DNA of 55,470 nt from an uncultured Opitutia bacterium. GTDB taxonomy: Bacteria > Verrucomicrobiota > Verrucomicrobiia > Opitutales > Opitutaceae. The position numbers and the translations under genes are program-made. How positions within the stretch are numbered: position 1 is the first letter of the stretch; each line of letters starts with the position of its first letter. The stretch covers positions 1 through 55,470 of the forward strand of contig CAIQQB010000111.1 of the NCBI GenBank assembly GCA_903873805.1. Direction: 5' to 3'. Below, piece by piece: positions 22,182-30,307 of this stretch. The notes below the pieces were generated by a model that did no database searches, was not told the DNA's origin, and saw only the letters and a list, made by a program, of their open reading frames with translations.

Positions 22182-23087
22182 ATGAAGCTCCGCCTGTCCC
22201 AGTGCCTTTTTGTCCTGCTGGCCGTCTGTGCTCCGTTGGTCCGTCCCGCCGGAGCCGCGGAGGCAACGCCGCCGGTTGCCGCCAAGCCCACGCTGTTTGT
22301 CGCCGGCGACTCCACGGCCAACTCCAGCGGCCGGATCCTCGGCTGGGCCGCCGCCTCCACCTTCGGCGTCTGCTTCGATCCGGCCAAGGTCAACGTGATG
22401 AACGGCGCCGCCGGCGGCCGCAGCAGCCGCACCTTCATCAGCGACGGCTCGTGGGACAAGATCCTCTCCCGCCTCCAGCCCGGCGATTATGTCCTGATTC
22501 AGTTCGGCCACAATGACATTGGCGGCATCAACGAGGAGCCTCCGGGCTCCAAGCTGCCGCTCCGCGCGCGCGGCACGATTCCCGGGCTTGGCGAGGAGAC
22601 CCAGGAGATCGACAACGTCGTCACCAAACAGCATGAGGTCGTCCATACGTTCGGCTGGTATCTGCGGAAATACCTCGCCGAGACCCGCGCCAAGGGCGCC
22701 ACGCCGATCCTGCTGACGCTGACCGTCCGCAACGAATGGAAGGACGGCAAAATCGAACGTGGCCCCGGGCGTTACAGCGAATGGACCGCGGCCGTGGCCA
22801 AAGCCGAGCACGTGCCCCTGGTCGATCTCACGGCCATGCGGGCCGACGCCGACGAGAAGCTCGGTCAGGACAAGCTGGCGCCCCTGTACAGCACCACCGA
22901 CACCACCCACTCGAGTCCCGCCGGCGCCGCGCTGAATGCCGAGGCCATTGTCGCCGGCCTGAAGGCGCTCGCGCACAGTCCATTCGTCGCCCTGCTTTCC
23001 GAGCACGGCAAATCCGTCCCTGCGGCTGAGGCGAAATACGTGGCCGACAATGCTCCCGAGAGGACCGCGGTGCTCCCCGCCCCTTGA
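22182..23087 (+). CDS. Secreted SGNH esterase, rhamnogalacturonan acetylesterase type (array member 1)
   Basis: A 301-residue Sec-exported hydrolase; the signal peptide ends near residue 25 (RPAGAAEA). SGNH blocks are complete: FVAGDSTAN with nucleophile Ser44, AAGGRSSRT with the oxyanion Gly79, FGHND with Asn111, and TDTTHSSPAGA with Asp240 and His243. The arrangement, length and VHTFGWYLRKY segment match the CE12/RGAE family, which removes acetyl groups from rhamnogalacturonan I. Substrate is inferred from family; xylan or another acetylated glycan is possible. This is the first of seven tandem paralogues, 82 bp before the next. Members 1 and 2 form one subfamily, with GRSSR, GHND and the DTTH spacing. 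Confidence 0.88.
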   Translation: MKLRLSQCLFVLLAVCAPLVRPAGAAEATPPVAAKPTLFVAGDSTANSSGRILGWAAASTFGVCFDPAKVNVMNGAAGGRSSRTFISDGSWDKILSRLQPGDYVLIQFGHNDIGGINEEPPGSKLPLRARGTIPGLGEETQEIDNVVTKQHEVVHTFGWYLRKYLAETRAKGATPILLTLTVRNEWKDGKIERGPGRYSEWTAAVAKAEHVPLVDLTAMRADADEKLGQDKLAPLYSTTDTTHSSPAGAALNAEAIVAGLKALAHSPFVALLSEHGKSVPAAEAKYVADNAPERTAVLPAP

Positions 23088-23169
23088 ATCTCCGCCCAGA
23101 CTGTCCATCCTCATCCGCGGTTGCTTCCCAACTCAGCTGCTCGCCAATCGAGTCCCACCCCAACACCCC

Positions 23170-24084
23170 ATGTCCTTCCCGTCCTTTACGGCGGTTTCCC
23201 CGTTGAAATTGTTGGCCCCCCTGCTTGGTCCGCTGGCCGTCGGACTGCTGCTGGGCGGCTGTACCTCAAGCGCTCCGGCCGTGGCGACGCCAGCCCAGCC
23301 GGTGGCGGTTGCCCCCCGGCCGGCCCCGGCTGGCAAGCCCACGCTCTACGTCGTCGGCGATTCGACGGCCAACAGCCCCGCGCCGATCCAGGGCTGGGGC
23401 ACCCCGTTCATCGGCTATTTTGACCCTGCCAAAATCACCGTGCTCAACCGGGCCCGCGGCGGTCGGTCCAGCCGTTCCTATATTCACGAGGGGCTGTGGG
23501 ATGCCGTCGTGAAAGATCTCAAGGTGGGTGATTTCATCCTTCTCCAGTTCGGCCACAACGACGGCGGCACGCCCAGCGCGGCCCGCGCCGGGGACCGTCC
23601 GTCTCTCCCCGGCGTCGGCGAGGAAACCAAGGATTTCCCGAATCCCGCCGGCCAGACCGAGACCGTCCACACCTTCGGCTACAATATGCGCAGGATGGTC
23701 ACCGACGCCCGGGCCCGGGGCGCCACCATCATCGTGCTCAGCTGCACCGTCCGCAATCTCTGGCGCACCGGCCAGGCCGACCACGGCCCCGGCGCGTTCG
23801 GACCCTGGGCCGCCGAGGTCGCCAAGTCACAGCATGTGCCCTTTCTCGATTTTTCCCTGCTGACGGCGGACAAGTACGACATGCTCGGCCGCGAAAAGGT
23901 CGCCGCGTTCTACGGACCGACCGATACCACCCACTCGACTCCGGCCGGCGCGGACTTCAATGCGGCCTCCGTCGTCTCCGGCCTGCGCAGTCTCCCGGGC
24001 GCTCCCTTTGAGGCCTACCTCAACGACAAGGGCCGGGGCGTTCCCGCGGCCGCCGCCAAGTATATCACCAGCAACCAGCCGTGA
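23170..24084 (+). CDS. SGNH esterase lipoprotein, rhamnogalacturonan acetylesterase type (array member 2)
   Basis: The 304-residue product starts with a lipoprotein signal ending in LLLGGC, lipidated Cys31, followed by a Pro/Ala-rich linker (32-56) that would hold the enzyme away from the membrane. Catalytic blocks are YVVGDSTAN (Ser65), ARGGRSSRS, FGHND (Asn130) and TDTTHSTPAGA (Asp252, His255). It is closest to array member 1 and is the only lipoprotein of the seven, so it is probably a cell-anchored counterpart to the soluble enzymes. The ATG at 23170 was chosen because the frame's upstream part lacks a signal. It is preceded by CAACACCCC, with no Shine-Dalgarno sequence. Confidence 0.87.
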   Translation: MSFPSFTAVSPLKLLAPLLGPLAVGLLLGGCTSSAPAVATPAQPVAVAPRPAPAGKPTLYVVGDSTANSPAPIQGWGTPFIGYFDPAKITVLNRARGGRSSRSYIHEGLWDAVVKDLKVGDFILLQFGHNDGGTPSAARAGDRPSLPGVGEETKDFPNPAGQTETVHTFGYNMRRMVTDARARGATIIVLSCTVRNLWRTGQADHGPGAFGPWAAEVAKSQHVPFLDFSLLTADKYDMLGREKVAAFYGPTDTTHSTPAGADFNAASVVSGLRSLPGAPFEAYLNDKGRGVPAAAAKYITSNQP

Positions 24085-24139
24085 CCGCACCCCACGGCCG
24101 CCAGAACTATTTGCCAACCACTTTCCACCGCCAAATTCC

Positions 24140-25042
24140 ATGAACCTCCTCCATCGTTTGCTCACCCTGCCATCCTGTGCCGCCGGGATTCTGTTCCTCG
24201 TCGCCCCCGGTTTTGCCGCCAATGCCCCGGCCCCCGCCGCCTCCGGCAAGCCGTCCATCATTGTTTGCGGTGACTCCACTGCACGCAACACCGGGCCCGG
24301 CGCCCAGGGCTGGGGGACCGCCATTGCCGATTATTTCGACGCCGCCAAGGCGACAGTGAACAATGTCGCCCACGCCGGCACTTCCAGCCTCACCTACTTC
24401 AACGGGGACTGGCCCAAGGTGCTCCCCCAGATCAAGGCTGGCGACTACGTGCTTCTCGTCTTCGGCATCAATGACGGCGGCCTTCACACGCCTCCGGGGC
24501 TCGGCGAGGAAACCCAATCGGTGACCGTGAAGGCCGGACAACCCGCGGTAACCGGCCACACCTACGGCTGGTACATGTCCAAGATGACCACCGACGCCCA
24601 GGCCAAGGGCGCCCATGTCGTTCTGCTCACGCTCACCGTCCGCAATACCTGGACCAATCCCAACGTCACCTACAAGGACGCTACCCCCAACGGCCCGCTC
24701 CCCGGCAACTACGATCCGAAACAGGACAAGATCGTCCGCGGCGACAAGTTCGCCCAGTGGACCAAGGACGTTGGGGCGAAGCTCCACGTCCCCGTCCTCG
24801 ACCTGAATAATCTCGAGGGCGACCGTTACGAAAAGCTCGGCCGCGAGAAGGTCATGGTGAACTACCTCGACCACAACCACACCAACCCCGCCGGCGCCGA
24901 TCTGGTCGCCTCCTACATCGTGGCCGGACTCAAGGCCTTCAAAAACTCCCCGTTCACCGCCCTGCTTTCGGACAAGGGCCAAGCCATCGAGGCGGCGGAC
25001 GCGAAATACGTCATCGAGAATCCCGCCGTGTCAGGGAAATAA
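24140..25042 (+). CDS. Secreted SGNH esterase, rhamnogalacturonan acetylesterase type (array member 3)
   Basis: A 300-residue protein with a Sec signal peptide (MNLLHRLLTLPSCAAG..., cleavage near residue 26). Block I is IVCGDSTAR with Ser45, and block III is VFGINDGG with Asn111, where Ile replaces the His of GHND. Block V is LDHNHTNPAGA with Asp244 and His247. Block II reads HAGTSSLTY. It shares an insertion around residues 170-200 (NTWTNPNVTYKDATP) only with member 4, so the two form a second subfamily. Its substrate is unproved; the insertion near the active site may alter specificity. It begins 55 bp after member 2. Confidence 0.86.
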   Translation: MNLLHRLLTLPSCAAGILFLVAPGFAANAPAPAASGKPSIIVCGDSTARNTGPGAQGWGTAIADYFDAAKATVNNVAHAGTSSLTYFNGDWPKVLPQIKAGDYVLLVFGINDGGLHTPPGLGEETQSVTVKAGQPAVTGHTYGWYMSKMTTDAQAKGAHVVLLTLTVRNTWTNPNVTYKDATPNGPLPGNYDPKQDKIVRGDKFAQWTKDVGAKLHVPVLDLNNLEGDRYEKLGREKVMVNYLDHNHTNPAGADLVASYIVAGLKAFKNSPFTALLSDKGQAIEAADAKYVIENPAVSGK

Positions 25043-25069
25043 TTCCTGCGGTCCAACATCAACCACTTC

Positions 25070-25972
25070 ATGAAACCTTCCTTCCGCCTCCTTGCCGTCA
25101 CCGCCTTTCTTGCGGCTGGCTTCCTGTCCGTTCCCGTCCTCGCCGCCGGCACGCCGGCCGCCACTGGCACGCCGGCCGCCACTGGGATTCCGTCGATCTT
25201 TGTTTGCGGTGACTCCACGGCCAAGAATAATGCCAATGGTGGGCTTGGTTGGGGGACGCCCATCGCCGCCTATTTCGATCCGGCCACGGTCACCGTCAAG
25301 AATGTCGGTCATGCCGGCAAATCCAGTCTCACCTATTACGAGGGGGACTGGCCTGCGGTTTTGCCCCAGATCAAGTCCGGCGACTTCGTCCTGCTGGTCT
25401 TCGGCATCAATGACGGGTCCACTCCCAATGTCGCTGACGGAGAGGTGAGCGCTCAGGGCAAGCACAACTACACTTGGTATATGTCGAAGATGGCCACCGA
25501 TGCCGGCGCCAAGGGAGCACGCGTGGTCTTGCTCACCGTCACCACCCGCGACATCTGGACCAACCCCAAGGTGAAATACCGCGACGCCACGCCGCTCGCC
25601 GCGCTGCCCGCCGATTACAATCCGGCCGAGGACAAAATTGAGCGCGGTACCGCCAACGGCAAATACACCCAGCTCACCAAGGATCTTGGAGCCAAGCTCC
25701 GCCTGCCGGTCTTCGACCTCACCAATTACTGCGCCGATCTGTACGAAAAAATGGGCCGAGAAAAAGTCATGGCCAATTACGTCGACCACAATCACACCAA
25801 GCCCGCCGGCGCCGACATCGTTGCATCCTCCATTGTTTCCGGACTCAAGGCCTTGAAAGGCAGCCCGTTCACCGCTCTTTTGTCGGACAAAGGCAAAGCC
25901 GTCGAAACTGCCGACGGGAAATACGTCAGCGACAACTTGCCGGAAGCTGATGCAAAATCCCCGGCGAAATGA
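25070..25972 (+). CDS. Secreted SGNH esterase, rhamnogalacturonan acetylesterase type (array member 4)
   Basis: This 300-residue paralogue of member 3 starts 27 bp after it. The signal peptide ends about residue 26 (LSVPVLAAG) and is followed by a duplicated hexapeptide linker (GTPAAT twice). Catalytic blocks are FVCGDSTAK (Ser49), HAGKSSLTY, VFGINDGS (Asn114) and VDHNHTKPAGA (Asp239, His242). Compared with member 3 it lacks about ten residues after block III (where member 3 has the GLGEETQSV segment) but keeps the subfamily insertion DIWTNPKVKYRDATP. It is likely periplasmic or released. The pair probably arose by tandem duplication. Confidence 0.86.
   Translation: MKPSFRLLAVTAFLAAGFLSVPVLAAGTPAATGTPAATGIPSIFVCGDSTAKNNANGGLGWGTPIAAYFDPATVTVKNVGHAGKSSLTYYEGDWPAVLPQIKSGDFVLLVFGINDGSTPNVADGEVSAQGKHNYTWYMSKMATDAGAKGARVVLLTVTTRDIWTNPKVKYRDATPLAALPADYNPAEDKIERGTANGKYTQLTKDLGAKLRLPVFDLTNYCADLYEKMGREKVMANYVDHNHTKPAGADIVASSIVSGLKALKGSPFTALLSDKGKAVETADGKYVSDNLPEADAKSPAK
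25148..25183 (+). repeat. Perfect 18-bp tandem duplication in esterase 4
   Basis: GGCACGCCGGCCGCCACT occurs twice without a gap (25148-25165 and 25166-25183). It encodes the repeated GTPAAT linker between the signal peptide and catalytic domain. The copies are identical, so the number may vary by slippage. The effect would only be linker length. Confidence 0.9.
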
Positions 25973-26003
25973 ATCGTTTCGCCTGCAAGAACAACCTTTT
26001 CCC

Positions 26004-26912
26004 GTGAAATCCGTCCTCCTCCTCGCCGCCTTTTCCTTCGCCGTGCCCCTCGCCGCCGCCGCGCTCCCGCCGCTCACGCCGGCCGATATTCCCCGCAGCA
26101 CTCAGATCGGCGCACCAACCCCCGGCGTCCGCATCCCTCCGCCGCTGCCTGCGGACGCCAAGCTGCCGACGATCTGGCTCATCGGCGATTCGATCGTGCG
26201 CAACGGCGTCAATGGCAATGGCGACGAGAAGGAAGGCCAGTGGGGTTGGGGAGCGCCGCTCGTCGGCTATTTCGACGCGAAGAAAGTCAACGTCGTCAAC
26301 CGCGCCATGGGCGGAACGAGCAGCCACAGTTTTTACGACGGCCTCTGGAAGGGTCTGGTGCCGCTGATCCAGAAAGGGGATTTCGTCATCCTGCAATTCG
26401 GCGCCAACGACAGCAATCGCGCCAGCCTCCCGGGCACGTCCGATGAGGTGCAGAACAACCTCCACAGCTTCGGCTGGTATCTGAAACAGTTTGTGGCCGA
26501 AACGCGCGCCAAGGGTGCCACTCCGGTCATCTGCTCGCTCACGCCGCGCAAAAACTGGCTGCCCGACGGCCACTTCCGCCGCGACAACACCACGCACGCC
26601 GCCTGGGCCGCGGCCATTGCCAAGGAGACGGATGCGCCGTTTGTGGATCTCTACGAGCTCATCGCCCGCAAGTATGAGGCCGTGGGCCAGGCCAAGGTTG
26701 ACCTGCTTTACGTGCCTTCGCCCACGGAGCATCTGCACACCGGCTGGGACGGAGCGATCGTCAATGCCGAGTGCGTGCTCTCCGGACTGAAGGCGCTGAA
26801 AGGCGACCCCTTCGCGCCGTATTATTCCGCGCGCGCCGAGGCCGTCGCCCCGGCCGACCTTTCCAAGCCCGCGCCGCCACCGGCGGCAAAGGCTGAAGGG
26901 ACGAAAAGCTGA
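26004..26912 (+). CDS. Secreted SGNH esterase, rhamnogalacturonan acetylesterase-like (array member 5)
   Basis: A GTG start at 26004 gives 302 residues with a clean signal peptide (MKSVLLLAAFSFAVPLAAAA); an ATG at 25950 would put 18 hydrophilic residues before it. The mature N terminus carries an ADIPRSTQIG motif shared only with member 6. Catalytic blocks are LIGDSIVRNG (Ser63), MGGTSSHS, FGANDSN (Asn135) and a final block SPTEHLHTGWDGA with His245. The usual Asp three residues before the His is Glu242 here. The DSIVRNG signature, extra residues after block I (GQWGWGAP) and DNTTHAAWAAAI segment define a third subfamily. The gap to member 4 is 31 bp. Confidence 0.83.
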   Translation: MKSVLLLAAFSFAVPLAAAALPPLTPADIPRSTQIGAPTPGVRIPPPLPADAKLPTIWLIGDSIVRNGVNGNGDEKEGQWGWGAPLVGYFDAKKVNVVNRAMGGTSSHSFYDGLWKGLVPLIQKGDFVILQFGANDSNRASLPGTSDEVQNNLHSFGWYLKQFVAETRAKGATPVICSLTPRKNWLPDGHFRRDNTTHAAWAAAIAKETDAPFVDLYELIARKYEAVGQAKVDLLYVPSPTEHLHTGWDGAIVNAECVLSGLKALKGDPFAPYYSARAEAVAPADLSKPAPPPAAKAEGTKS

Positions 26913-27022
26913 AGGATATAAATCAACCCCAAACCTTTTCCCGCGAATGACGCAGATAGACACGAATCTTGAAATCCGAATTCAGCCTTAGTCATTAGAC
27001 CTTAGTCCTTAGATTATTCCTT

Positions 27023-27934
27023 ATGAAACCTCCATTCCTCCTCGCCCTCGCCGCCAGCTTAGCGTTCACCGCCACGCTGGCCGCCGCCGATGCTTCCATT
27101 GCGACGGCCTTTCCCCCGCTCAAGAGTTCCGATATTCCCCGCAACACCCAGATTGGCACCGGCGCGCCGACGCCGGGCACCAAGGTCGCGATGGCGGTCC
27201 CCCCCGCCGGCTCCAAGCTCCCGACGCTCTGGGTCATTGGTGACTCAACCGTGCGCAACGGCTCCTACGGCGACGGCGCCACGGGCGGACAATGGGGGTG
27301 GGGTGCGCCCTTTGTGGCATATTTCGACGCGACCAAGATCAACGTCATCAACCGCGCCATGGGCGGAACCAGTAGCCGCAGTTACTACGAAGGGCTGTGG
27401 AAAACCCTGACGCCTCTCATCAAGAAGGGCGATTATGTCATCCTGCAGTTTGGTGCCAACGACAATGGTACGGCCAGCCTCAAGGGGACGGGTGACGAAG
27501 TGCAGAACAACCTCCATACCTTCGGTTGGTACATCACTCAGTTTGTGAAGGAAACCCACGACAAGGGAGGCATTCCGATCATCTGCTCGCTCACCCCGCG
27601 CAACACCTGGGCGGCCGACGGGGTGCATTTCAAACGCGACAACACCACGCATGCCGCCTGGGCCGCCGAAATCGCGACGAAGACCGGCACCGCCTACGTG
27701 GACCTCTACGAACTGATCGCCCGCAAATATGAGCAACTGGGCAAGGCCAAGGAGGAGCCCCTCTATGCCGACGGAAAAATCCACACGAGCTGGGACGGCG
27801 CCGTCGTCAACGCCGAGTGTGTCGTCTCCGGGCTGAACGCCCTCAAGGACAACCCGCTTGCCGCCTTTCTTTCCCCCCGCGGCAAGGCCATCGCTCCGGT
27901 GGACGTCTCGGCTCCCGCACCGGCCGCCAAGTAG
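27023..27934 (+). CDS. Secreted SGNH esterase, rhamnogalacturonan acetylesterase-like (array member 6)
   Basis: The 303-residue product has a signal peptide (cleavage near residue 21, ATLAAADA) and the SDIPRNTQIG motif, then a Pro-rich stretch. Blocks are VIGDSTVRNG (Ser75), MGGTSSRS, FGANDNG (Asn146) and YADGKIHTSWDGA with His254. The residue three before the His is Gly251; Asp250 lies four before it, so the catalytic dyad spacing differs from members 1-4. It is most similar to member 5 along its length. The preceding 110 bp are relatively AT-rich, including TTAGTCATTAGACCTTAG, and may hold a promoter. The start is preceded by GATTATTCCTT, as in member 7. Confidence 0.83.
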   Translation: MKPPFLLALAASLAFTATLAAADASIATAFPPLKSSDIPRNTQIGTGAPTPGTKVAMAVPPAGSKLPTLWVIGDSTVRNGSYGDGATGGQWGWGAPFVAYFDATKINVINRAMGGTSSRSYYEGLWKTLTPLIKKGDYVILQFGANDNGTASLKGTGDEVQNNLHTFGWYITQFVKETHDKGGIPIICSLTPRNTWAADGVHFKRDNTTHAAWAAEIATKTGTAYVDLYELIARKYEQLGKAKEEPLYADGKIHTSWDGAVVNAECVVSGLNALKDNPLAAFLSPRGKAIAPVDVSAPAPAAK

Positions 27935-27960
27935 TTTTCAGTTCTTTGCTTGTACCCAAC

Positions 27961-28056
27961 TGGGCGTGGTGCCCTCACCCCGCTCCGAAATGTAGCCGGG
28001 GCTCCCTCGTCCCGGTTGCGCGGGGTCAAACCTGCGGGGTGAGGGCACCCCGCCCA
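27961..28056. repeat. Long inverted repeat between esterases 6 and 7
   Basis: Arms lie at 27961-27983 and 28034-28056, 23 nt with one mismatch (TGGGCGTGGTGCCCTCACC...). The loop contains TGTAGCCGGGGCTCCCTCGT, the same theme as the 9101 and 29243 repeats. It appears to be a nested pair of family elements and is not coding. It sits 26 bp after the stop codon of member 6 and could act as a transcript-stabilising structure within the array. Confidence 0.8.
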
Positions 28057-28070
28057 CATTTTCAGATTCC

Positions 28071-28146
28071 GAGGTGGAGCGCGTTGACCCCAATGCGCTT
28101 TCCCCTTGTTCCCAATCCGCGGGTTGAGGTCAACCCGCTCCACCTC
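28071..28146. repeat. Second inverted repeat between esterases 6 and 7
   Basis: GAGGTGGAGCGCGTTGACC (28071-28089) is repeated inverted at 28128-28146 with one mismatch. The 38-nt spacer has no recognisable coding content. It directly follows the 27961-28056 element, so nearly the whole 248-bp gap before member 7 is palindromic. A similar GAGCGCATTGAGCTCAAC sequence occurs near 29284, before the ThuA gene. Confidence 0.8.
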
Positions 28147-28182
28147 CTGTCTTGGTTAGATCTTAATTGGCGATTATTCCCC

Positions 28183-29178
28183 ATGCTCTCATCCCTCGTG
28201 CCCTCGCGTATTTCCGGCTGCGGTTTGTCCCTGCTGGCCCTCGCCCTCGGCCTGACCGCGCCGCTGGCCTTCGCCGGGGCCGGCCGCGCCGCGCCCATGC
28301 CCGCCGATCCGAAGCTGCCGACCATCTGGCTCATCGGCGACTCGACCGTGCGCAACGGCCAGGACGATGGCCAGAACAAGGGTCCGGCCGGCCAGTGGGG
28401 TTGGGGCCACACCATCGCCGACTACTTCGATCCGGCCAAGGTCAACCTCGTCAACCGCGCCGTCGGCGGCACCAGCAGCCGTTCGTTTTACGGCGGCCAG
28501 TGGCCCGGCATCCTCGCCAACGTGAAGGCGGGCGACTTCGTCATCATGCAGTTCGGCCACAATGACAACAATGGCGTTTTCACCGGCGCCGGCGGCTACC
28601 GCGCCTCGCTCAACGGTACCGGCGACGAAACCCAGCAGGTCCCCAACACGCGCACCGGCCAGCCGGAGACCGTGCATACCTTCGGCTGGTATTTGAAACA
28701 GTATGTCGCCGAAATCCGCGCCAAGGGCGCCACGCCGGTGATCTGCTCGCTCATCCCGCGGAAGCTCTGGTCGCCCGACGGCCTGATCATGCGGCACAAC
28801 GAGAACTATTTCGACTACGCCACCTGGGCCGACGACGTCGCCAAGTCGGAGAAGGTCGCCTATGTCGATCTCCACGAAATCGTCGCCCGCAGGTACGACG
28901 AGCTCGGCCACGACGCCGTGATGCAGCTCTTCCCCGCGCCCGTTACGGCCGCCAACGGCAGCGTGACTGACGAGCACACCCACACCAACCTCGCCGGCGC
29001 GGTCCTCAACGCCGAAAGCGTTATCGCCGGTCTCAAGGCCCTCAAGGACAGCCCGCTCGTCGCCTTCCTGTCCGCCAAGGCCAAGGACATCGCCCCCGCT
29101 GACTTGACCAAGTCGGCTCCCGCCGCGAAGGTTCCCGGGCCGATCCCCCCGGTTTCCGCCGCGCCCGCCCCGAAATAA
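28183..29178 (+). CDS. Secreted SGNH esterase, rhamnogalacturonan acetylesterase-like (array member 7)
   Basis: At 331 residues this is the longest of the seven. It has a signal peptide (cleavage near residue 31, PLAFAGAG) and a Pro/Ala-rich C-terminal tail (311-331). Blocks are LIGDSTVRNG (Ser54), VGGTSSRS, FGHNDNN (Asn127) and VTDEHTHTNLAGA with His267, preceded by Asp263 and Glu264. It combines the STVRNG and GQWGWGH signatures of members 5-6 with the GHND and TVHTFGWYLKQ features of member 1, and has an insertion (MRHNENYFDYATW) around 203-216. The ATG at 28183 was preferred because the upstream frame runs through repeats. It ends the esterase array. Confidence 0.84.
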   Translation: MLSSLVPSRISGCGLSLLALALGLTAPLAFAGAGRAAPMPADPKLPTIWLIGDSTVRNGQDDGQNKGPAGQWGWGHTIADYFDPAKVNLVNRAVGGTSSRSFYGGQWPGILANVKAGDFVIMQFGHNDNNGVFTGAGGYRASLNGTGDETQQVPNTRTGQPETVHTFGWYLKQYVAEIRAKGATPVICSLIPRKLWSPDGLIMRHNENYFDYATWADDVAKSEKVAYVDLHEIVARRYDELGHDAVMQLFPAPVTAANGSVTDEHTHTNLAGAVLNAESVIAGLKALKDSPLVAFLSAKAKDIAPADLTKSAPAAKVPGPIPPVSAAPAPK

Positions 29179-29208
29179 GTTTCTCATCCCGCCCGCTTGT
29201 CCCTGTCG

Positions 29209-29262
29209 GCGGGGTGCCCTCACTCCGCTCCGAATCATGGAGCCGGGACGCCCTCGTCCCGG
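29209..29262. repeat. Palindromic repeat copy before the ThuA gene
   Basis: GCGGGGTGCCCTCACTCCGC (29209-29228) matches the arm of the 27961 element. It is followed by a hairpin CCGGGAC/GTCCCGG at 29243-29262 with loop GCCCTC. The order of themes is the same as at 27961-28020, so this is a further copy of one composite element. Confidence 0.75.
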
Positions 29263-29325
29263 TAGTTTTACCGGTCGCCATCCGAGCGCATTGAGCTCAA
29301 CACGCCCCCCCGCATTCCATTCTTC

Positions 29326-30264
29326 ATGAAACGCCACAACCGCATTTCCATCCTCGTCGCCACCGCCGTGGCCGCCGCCGCCCCCCTTGCCGCTGCCGAG
29401 CTTCCTCCTCCCACCACCAAAAAGATCCTCTTCTTTTCCAAGTCCGCCGTCTTCGAACATTCCGTCATCAAGCGCAACGCCGGCCACCCGTCCTTCGCCG
29501 AACAGGTGCTCCAGGAACTCGGGGCCAAGCACGCGCTCGCGTTCACCTTTTCCAAGGACGGTAGCCTCTTCACCGCCGACTATCTCAGTCAGTTCGACGC
29601 CTTCATGTTCTACACGACCGGTGACCTGACCACCGCGGGTCTGGACAAAACCCCGCCCATGACCGCCACCGGCAAGGCCGCGCTCCTCGCCGCCATCGCC
29701 GCCGGGAAGGGCTTCATCGGCGTCCACAGTGCGACTGACACCTTTCATTCTCCTGGCAACGCCGACATCGGCCCGGCCCGCTACGTGGACGATGGCGATC
29801 GCGCCGATCCGTTTATCAAAATGCTCGGAGGCGAATTCATCAAGCATGGCGCCCAGCAGCCGTCGCACCTCATCGTGTCGGATCCGAAATTTCCCGGGCT
29901 GGCCGCCGTCCCCGCGGACTTCGCGCCCAACGAGGAGTGGTATTCGCTCAAGAATTTCGCGCCGGACCTCCACGTGCTGCTGATCCAGGAAACCGCCGGC
30001 ATGAAGGGTCCAGAGTATGCCCGGCCGCCCTATCCCTCGACTTGGGCGCGGATGGAGGGGAAGGGGCGCGTGTTCTCCACCAACCTCGGCCACCGTGAGG
30101 ACGTGTGGCTCAATCCCGTGTTTCAATCCGTGCTCCTCGGCGGCATGGAATGGGCCACCGGACGGGTCGATGCCGATGTGACCCCGAACCTGGACAAGGT
30201 CGCCCCGAAGGCCCGGGTGCTTCCGCCCGATCCCACCGCGGACCCGAAGCCCCCCGCCCGGTAA
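29326..30264 (+). CDS. Exported ThuA-domain protein
   Basis: The 312-residue protein has a Sec signal peptide (MKRHNRISILVATAV..., cleavage about residue 24) followed by one ThuA-like domain (about 32-280). Characteristic parts are KKILFFSKSAVFEHSVI at the N terminus, QFDAFMFYTTGDL, GKGFIGVHSATDTFH and a C-terminal GKGRVFSTNLGHREDVW with GGMEWATG. This glutamine-amidotransferase-like fold is frequent in exported Verrucomicrobial and Planctomycete sugar-utilisation proteins, but its reaction is not established. It follows the esterase array in the same direction after 147 bp with a repeat copy, so it may be part of the same polysaccharide locus. Confidence 0.85.
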   Translation: MKRHNRISILVATAVAAAAPLAAAELPPPTTKKILFFSKSAVFEHSVIKRNAGHPSFAEQVLQELGAKHALAFTFSKDGSLFTADYLSQFDAFMFYTTGDLTTAGLDKTPPMTATGKAALLAAIAAGKGFIGVHSATDTFHSPGNADIGPARYVDDGDRADPFIKMLGGEFIKHGAQQPSHLIVSDPKFPGLAAVPADFAPNEEWYSLKNFAPDLHVLLIQETAGMKGPEYARPPYPSTWARMEGKGRVFSTNLGHREDVWLNPVFQSVLLGGMEWATGRVDADVTPNLDKVAPKARVLPPDPTADPKPPAR

Positions 30265-30307
30265 CGCGGGTGAAGCGGGGCTTCCGACGTCACGCCGGCG
30301 GGGACGT

